A DNA stretch of 64,000 nt from Bacillota bacterium (GTDB lineage: Bacteria > Bacillota > Clostridia > Lachnospirales > Lachnospiraceae): contig JAEWSH010000133.1 of assembly GCA_023398375.1 (NCBI GenBank), forward strand, positions 62,001-126,000, read 5' to 3'. The first letter of the stretch is position 1, and each line of letters opens with the position of its first letter. Position numbers and translations under genes: made by a program. Shown here piece after piece: positions 59,233 through 64,000 of this stretch. Under the pieces are notes generated by a model, which worked only from the letters and a program-made list of their open reading frames with translations, was not told the DNA's origin and ran no database searches.

Positions 59233-60669
59233 ATGAAACTAAAAAAACTATTATCACTTAGTCTTGCAGCAATTCTTGCATTTTCATTGGTAGGATGCGG
59301 AGCAAGTGAAGAGACGGCGCAGGAATCCAGCAGTGAAACAACTGCCAGTGAGGCAGGAACAGAATCGGGAAAGGCGGATATTGCATCACTTGCCGGAACT
59401 GAAATCAATGTATATACACATGGCGGAAACCGTGTACTCGGAGAAGAGAAAAAAGATGAGAACGGTAATACCTACCGTGATGAGTCATCCGCTTATTTAA
59501 CACAATTAGCAGAAAAATTTACAAAAGAGACAGGCATTAAAGTTAACTTAAATGTAATTACAAATGAAGATGAATTAAGACCATTATTTCAGGTAGAAGA
59601 TGATAGTGTGGATGTATTCACAGCTCCGAACTGGAGCATTGCTGAGTGGGCACAGTATTCAGAGCCGTATTTTACTGTTGAGGAAGGTGTGGAACAATAT
59701 GGTGAATATGCAAAAGCAATGCCAAATGATGGAGAATATATATACAGTGTTATGCCAGCCAGGGCATACAATCAGGCAGTTGTTTACAATGAAGAAGTAT
59801 TAAAGGCAGCAGGCTATGATGAAGTTCCTGCTACATTGGAAGAATTCAATACAATGTGCAAGAAGATCAAAGACATGGGTGTGACTCCGATTTCCATGCA
59901 CAGAGTAGAAAACTGGCCAATGGCTACGGTACAGGATTTTGCTTCCTATGTAGCCGGAGATGCTAATATCTTTGCTGAAACACTTAAAATTGATAAACCA
60001 TTCAGCCCGGAACAACCATTTGGAAAAACAATTAAAATGTATACACAATGGAAGGCAGACGGATTCTTTGAACAGGAAGTTTATACTGATTTTGGTGTAG
60101 CAATGGATAGCGTAGCCTATGGAAAAGCAGCTATGATGTTATTTGGCTCATGGGTCGTTCCACAGATTCAGGGACGTGTTCCGGAAGGAAAAGACCCTTC
60201 TATTATTAAGTTTGCCCCGGCTCCGGATTTTGGTGCAGGCAGATATATTTTAACAGCTCCAGCTGATAACTGGGCGATTTGCAAATTCTCTAAAAACAAA
60301 GATGCTGCCAGGGCATTTATTGAATATGTTTCTGAAGATGCACAATTTATTGCAGACAGCGGATATATAGCGAACAAAAAAGGTGTGGAGCCAATCGTTC
60401 CGGAATTATACAAAATTGCAGACGATATGGTAGAATCCGGAGAATGCAAAGCACTGATGCTGGCACCTACAGATGATAATACGCTTGCTAACCAGGATGT
60501 ATTGACAGAAGCAGGATTATGGGCAGATTATAAATATGTAGGATTATTATTTGATGCGCTTGATACTACAAGACCTGATGACTGGGCAGCATATGACAAG
60601 CAAGTGGAAACACAGAATAAAGCATACGCTGAATACAAGGACGAACTTGGAGTGGAATGGGTAGATTAA
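59233..60669 (+). CDS. Sugar ABC transporter substrate-binding lipoprotein
   Basis: 478 residues. Signal peptide with lipobox SLVGC (Cys22), a Ser/Glu/Thr linker, then a family 1 extracellular solute-binding domain (QLAEKFTKETGIKVNLNVIT, GKAAMMLFGSWVVPQI). Captures oligosaccharide outside the membrane and delivers it to the two permeases downstream. Given beta-mannosidase, alpha-galactosidase and epimerase genes around it, manno-oligosaccharides are the likely ligand. No ATPase gene is linked; such importers often share MsmK. Confidence 0.9.
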   Translation: MKLKKLLSLSLAAILAFSLVGCGASEETAQESSSETTASEAGTESGKADIASLAGTEINVYTHGGNRVLGEEKKDENGNTYRDESSAYLTQLAEKFTKETGIKVNLNVITNEDELRPLFQVEDDSVDVFTAPNWSIAEWAQYSEPYFTVEEGVEQYGEYAKAMPNDGEYIYSVMPARAYNQAVVYNEEVLKAAGYDEVPATLEEFNTMCKKIKDMGVTPISMHRVENWPMATVQDFASYVAGDANIFAETLKIDKPFSPEQPFGKTIKMYTQWKADGFFEQEVYTDFGVAMDSVAYGKAAMMLFGSWVVPQIQGRVPEGKDPSIIKFAPAPDFGAGRYILTAPADNWAICKFSKNKDAARAFIEYVSEDAQFIADSGYIANKKGVEPIVPELYKIADDMVESGECKALMLAPTDDNTLANQDVLTEAGLWADYKYVGLLFDALDTTRPDDWAAYDKQVETQNKAYAEYKDELGVEWVD

Positions 60670-60702
60670 TTTTGAATTAGCTATGGTTAAACTGCAAACA
60701 AA

Positions 60703-60730
60703 AAGTGCCTCTTCTTTTAGGGAGGCACTT
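60703..60730 (+). other. Hairpin between binding-protein and permease genes
   Basis: Perfect 9-bp stem AAGTGCCTC / GAGGCACTT (60703-60711 with 60722-60730) without a long T run. Such hairpins protect the upstream mRNA or attenuate, giving more binding protein than permease. Confidence 0.65.
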
Positions 60731-60771
60731 GTATTCAATATTTTCTATTGGATTGCAGGAGAGGAGCAGTT

Positions 60772-61635
60772 ATGAAAAAAACAAAAAGTAGCAAACTTAT
60801 TATTGTTACGTTCTTATTATTGCCGGTTATTCATTTATTAGTATTCTCCTATATTCCTATTCTTAGTAACGTATATTTAAGTTTTACTAATTTTAAAGGA
60901 ACGGGCACGCCAAAATGGATCGGGCTGAAAAATTATAAGAGACTTTTGACAGATCCACAGTATATTATGGTATTCAGGAATTGTCTTTGGTATATGTTGG
61001 TAGCAATACCGCAATTGATATTAGCTTTTGTATTAGCAGTTTTTGTAAATGGAAAATTCCGTGGTCTGAATTTCTTTAAAGGAGTTTTGATTATTCCATA
61101 CTTATTAAATGGAGTCATTGTATCTACTATTTTTATTATCTTCTTTAATAATTCAGGTACGTTAAATTTATTATTAGATACTGTTGGACTGGGGGCATTA
61201 AAACAGCAATGGTTACAGAATTTAAAACTCGTGAATCCGGCAATCGCTTCGATCAGTATCTGGCGATACTATGGAATGAATTTTATTATGTTCTTTGGTG
61301 GTCTGCAGACAATTCCATCTGAATTATTTGAAGCGGCAGCAGTTGACGGAGCTACAAAATGGCAGGAAATCAGATATATATCTATTCCTGCGATCAGGAA
61401 TGTATTATTTATAAATATTTTACTGAGTGTATCAGGATCCATTCAGGTTTTTGAGATTCCTTATATTATGATGAATGGTTCTAATGGCACCACGACACCA
61501 GTCATTCAGATTCAACAAAGCGCATTTGCAGATAATCGTGTTGGCTTTGCAGCAGCATTATCTATTATGGTATTTGTAATTGTTGTTATCGCAGTAGGAT
61601 TACAAAGTTTCTTTAATAAGAGAGGAGAGGATTAA
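60772..61635 (+). CDS. Sugar ABC transporter permease (MalF/UgpA type)
   Basis: 287 residues from the ATG at 60772 after AGGAGAGGAG. Six transmembrane helices; coupling loop ELFEAAAVDGATKWQEIRYI near 190-209 with the conserved EAA...G pattern. Pairs with the next permease to form the channel of the carbohydrate importer. Confidence 0.93.
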   Translation: MKKTKSSKLIIVTFLLLPVIHLLVFSYIPILSNVYLSFTNFKGTGTPKWIGLKNYKRLLTDPQYIMVFRNCLWYMLVAIPQLILAFVLAVFVNGKFRGLNFFKGVLIIPYLLNGVIVSTIFIIFFNNSGTLNLLLDTVGLGALKQQWLQNLKLVNPAIASISIWRYYGMNFIMFFGGLQTIPSELFEAAAVDGATKWQEIRYISIPAIRNVLFINILLSVSGSIQVFEIPYIMMNGSNGTTTPVIQIQQSAFADNRVGFAAALSIMVFVIVVIAVGLQSFFNKRGED

Positions 61636-61637
61636 CG

Positions 61638-62465
61638 ATGATAAGAGAATCTAAAATGTATAAAACGTTACGTTATATCTTCTTGATCGGAGCCTGTATC
61701 TTTGTTGTGATACCTATTATCCCATTGCTGTTTATGGCATTTAAGACAGGTGCGGAATATTCGGCAACAGGCGTTTTGACACCACCTAAGAATTGGCTGA
61801 ATATGTATAATTTTGCATATGCCATTCGAGTAGGCAAATTAGGTCAGGCACTTTTGAATACAGCAATCATACTTACTATAGCATTAGGGATTCAGATACT
61901 ATTTACGACAATGGTGTCATATGTGTTGCATCGGTTTGAATTCTTCGGTAAAAAGATTATTATGACATTATTTACATTGACTATGTTTATTCCGGTCGTT
62001 ACGACACAGACAGTAGTATTCCAGATTATGTATAAGTTAAAGCTCGTGAATAAAATGCCAAGTGTCATCCTTTTATATTCAGGTGTTGGTATCGTCGGAA
62101 TCTATATCATGTTTAACTTACTTGCTTCTATTGGAAAGGAGTTAGACGAGGCGGCATTGATTGATGGCGCAAATTACTTTACGATTTACCGTGTTATTAT
62201 CTTACCATTACTAAAACCGGCATGTACAACATTGCTGATCTTAAATGGAATTGGATATTACAACGATTTCTATATTCCGAATCTTTATCTGAGAAAAAAT
62301 GTACAGACTTTTACGGTTGCGCTCTATCAATTTTTTGGTAATATGGCCACTCCGTTTGAAATCGTCTCAGCAGCTATTTTATTGGGTATCATACCAATCG
62401 GTATCGCATACCTTTGCTTACAGAAGTATATTTTCTACGGATTGGCAGGAGCTATCAAATCATGA
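61638..62465 (+). CDS. Sugar ABC transporter permease (MalG/UgpE type)
   Basis: 275 residues. Six transmembrane helices and the coupling loop KELDEAALIDGANYFTIYRV near 170-189. Two bases after the upstream permease and overlapping the next gene by four bases, so the three are translationally coupled. Confidence 0.93.
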   Translation: MIRESKMYKTLRYIFLIGACIFVVIPIIPLLFMAFKTGAEYSATGVLTPPKNWLNMYNFAYAIRVGKLGQALLNTAIILTIALGIQILFTTMVSYVLHRFEFFGKKIIMTLFTLTMFIPVVTTQTVVFQIMYKLKLVNKMPSVILLYSGVGIVGIYIMFNLLASIGKELDEAALIDGANYFTIYRVIILPLLKPACTTLLILNGIGYYNDFYIPNLYLRKNVQTFTVALYQFFGNMATPFEIVSAAILLGIIPIGIAYLCLQKYIFYGLAGAIKS

Positions 62466-63124
62466 CGAGGCAGTCTCTCTTTTACAAGATCATATCAGCG
62501 ATCCATATCGTGCTGTTCACAAGCATGCTTGCTTTTGGAATGATATTCCTATCCGGCAGTTTATTTGCCATGCCTGTATTGGGCGCAGTTTTTATGCTTG
62601 GAAAAGATGCGATTGATAAAAAACTGGATATCAATGACAGCATTGTGAAGACTTATTTTAAATATCTGAAAAGATCGCTTACACTCATGCGTTTCTGTCC
62701 GATCAGTCTTATTTTACTGCTGAATATTGCTGGTATGCTCATGGCGGCAAAGGCAGAATTATTTATATATTCGGTCGTATGTCTGGCGCTGATTTCTTTC
62801 TTACTGGTTCTTATGTTATATATCGCGGGATATTATACATTTGTTGAGGAAGAAGTAAGGTTTACGGAAGTTATGATTTGTATGTTACTAAAACCGCAAT
62901 ATCTGGTCCCGGTTTTCGCAATCATGGTATTGTGTACTTTTTTTGCCTCAACAACATTGGGAATTATATTGTTTTTTACCGGAACATTTTTCTTATTTGC
63001 ACTGGAAGTTCTTGTTTTCATACAGATGCTCTATTACAAAAGGATGACAGGAAAGCTGGCAGAAGATGATGAATTTTATTATATGATCAATCGTACGGAT
63101 AAAACAAATAGAAAAGAAAAATAG
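62462..63124 (+). CDS. DUF624 (YesL-like) membrane protein
   Basis: 220 residues from the ATG at 62462 overlapping the permease stop (ATGA). Five hydrophobic segments; family layout of YesL, which is commonly encoded with family 1 sugar importers and plant-polysaccharide lyases or hydrolases. Its function is unknown; it may assist transporter assembly or act in regulation. Confidence 0.82.
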   Translation: MTRQSLFYKIISAIHIVLFTSMLAFGMIFLSGSLFAMPVLGAVFMLGKDAIDKKLDINDSIVKTYFKYLKRSLTLMRFCPISLILLLNIAGMLMAAKAELFIYSVVCLALISFLLVLMLYIAGYYTFVEEEVRFTEVMICMLLKPQYLVPVFAIMVLCTFFASTTLGIILFFTGTFFLFALEVLVFIQMLYYKRMTGKLAEDDEFYYMINRTDKTNRKEK

Positions 63125-63149
63125 AAAAGTATGGACGGAGGAAGCCATT

Positions 63150-64000
63150 ATGATGGTAAATGAAGTGAGAACACATCTGACGGATGTCATTATTCCATTT
63201 TGGAAAAAGTTACGTGATAATGAATATGGCGGATATTATGGGTGGCTTGATTATGATTTGCATTTAGATAAAAAAGCTGTAAAGGGCTGTATCTTGAACA
63301 GCAGAATCACATGGTTCTTTTCCAATGCCTATCTTTTGTTAAAAGACAAAAGCCTGTTGGATGAGGCAGAGCACGGTTTTAGATTTATGAAAGAATATTG
63401 CATGGATAAAGAAAACGGGGGTATTTACTGGTCCATTCATTATGACGGAACTCCGGCAGATACCATAAAACACACATATAATCAGGCATTTTGCATCTAT
63501 GCTTTAGCTTCTTTCTATGACGCTTCAGGGAATGAAGAAGCTTTAGAAATGGCATATGATCTATTTCATATTATTGAAGAGAGATGTACGGATAAAATTG
63601 GTTATCTGGAAGCATTTGATAAAGAATTCAATGCCATCGATAATGAAAAATTATCAGAAAACGGCGTAATCGCAGATAAAACAATGAATACGTTACTTCA
63701 TGTATTTGAAGCATATACAGAATTATATCGTGTGACAAAAGAGGAAGCTGTTAAGGAAAGACTGGAATGGATCATGGATACTTTTGCAGACAAGGTGTAT
63801 AACCCGGAACGTCATCGACAGGAAGTGTTCTTCGATGCGAATATGAATAGTATTCTGGATTTACACTCTTATGGACATGACATTGAGACAGCCTGGCTGA
63901 TTGACAGAGGAGTTGAAGTGTTGGGTGAAAAAGCTTACGAAGAGAAGATGTACCCAATTACAAGAGATCTTACGGCACAGATCTATAAAATAGCGTTTGA
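63150..64000 (+). CDS. Cellobiose 2-epimerase (AGE family), 3' end cut
   Basis: At least 283 residues; the frame is open to the window end, so the C-terminus is missing (family about 400). Starts MMVNEVRTHL after GGAGGAAGCC. Epimerase motifs: NEYGGYYGWLDYD, TYNQAFCIYALASFYDASGN, NTLLHVFEAYTELYR and LDLHSYGHDIETAWL with catalytic His. Cellobiose 2-epimerase converts beta-1,4-linked glucose or mannose at the reducing end, so mannobiose becomes mannosyl-glucose for phosphorolysis by GH130 enzymes. Fits the beta-mannan pathway; an N-acylglucosamine epimerase is the alternative. Confidence 0.88.
   Translation, partial: MMVNEVRTHLTDVIIPFWKKLRDNEYGGYYGWLDYDLHLDKKAVKGCILNSRITWFFSNAYLLLKDKSLLDEAEHGFRFMKEYCMDKENGGIYWSIHYDGTPADTIKHTYNQAFCIYALASFYDASGNEEALEMAYDLFHIIEERCTDKIGYLEAFDKEFNAIDNEKLSENGVIADKTMNTLLHVFEAYTELYRVTKEEAVKERLEWIMDTFADKVYNPERHRQEVFFDANMNSILDLHSYGHDIETAWLIDRGVEVLGEKAYEEKMYPITRDLTAQIYKIAF

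Noticed and set aside
1..64000. CRISPR array, prophage or insertion sequence
   Set aside because: No regularly spaced repeats, integrase, transposase, phage structural genes or IS ends were seen.

Overview
The window is AT-rich, low-GC Firmicutes DNA. The gene set points to an anaerobic, spore-forming clostridium, most likely family Lachnospiraceae: strong AGGAGG ribosome sites, the gdpP-rplI-dnaB core block, CwlD, a LysM/GH18 spore-type protein, MecA, pyruvate formate-lyase with its radical-SAM activase, a 2[4Fe-4S] ferredoxin, and a beta-mannan/alpha-galactoside utilisation locus. The family is inferred from gene content alone. No IS element, prophage, CRISPR array, rRNA or convincing tRNA was seen.

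Layout. 1-2910: end of a nucleoside/sugar ABC operon (permease, ADP-ribosylglycohydrolase, PfkB kinase). 3005-4848: radical SAM protein plus TetR behind an operator pair. 4869-6176 (minus): LysM protein with a GH18-like domain lacking its catalytic acids. 6514-10423: gdpP, rplI, dnaB. 10621-13821: MerR-like regulator, ferredoxin, pflA, HAAS-domain membrane protein and PadR. 14089-15800: AbiE-like regulator/nucleotidyltransferase pair. 15927-16905: MarR plus flavodoxin. 17032-23288 (minus): GntR-controlled ABC importer with a metallophosphoesterase and an inositol-monophosphatase-like enzyme. 23592-25714: small membrane proteins and a TetR/HXXEE divergent pair. 25781-29527: LMW phosphatase, a pyruvate formate-lyase split over three genes, and a DUF1858 protein. 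29671-31310: mecA, an unassigned structured RNA and a small gene. 31519-36815: active-type GH18/SH3 protein, CwlD, DEAD-box helicase, GNAT protein. 36872-38831: PII and ammonium transporter, each behind a terminator-like leader. 39070-45951: secreted DUF5722-type hydrolase, SGNH hydrolase, diguanylate cyclase, unknown protein, HAD phosphatase, NUDIX hydrolase. 45969-47931: YtrA-type GntR with an ABC exporter. 48203-64000: LacI, beta-mannosidase, two GH36 alpha-galactosidases, second LacI, AraC, a sugar ABC importer, DUF624 protein and a cellobiose 2-epimerase cut by the window end.

How the genes work together. The last 16 kb reads as import of galactosylated manno-oligosaccharides followed by cytoplasmic removal of galactose and mannose and epimerisation of beta-linked disaccharides. 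The GntR operon reads as uptake and dephosphorylation of an organophosphate. The most unusual item is the pyruvate formate-lyase: the large subunit has the Cys-Cys active site but no C-terminal glycyl-radical domain. That domain is a separate 81-residue protein, and between them lies a degenerate, Cys-containing copy of its first half. The second is a strongly promoted, multi-hairpin RNA upstream of a gene whose ribosome site points at an ATC codon.
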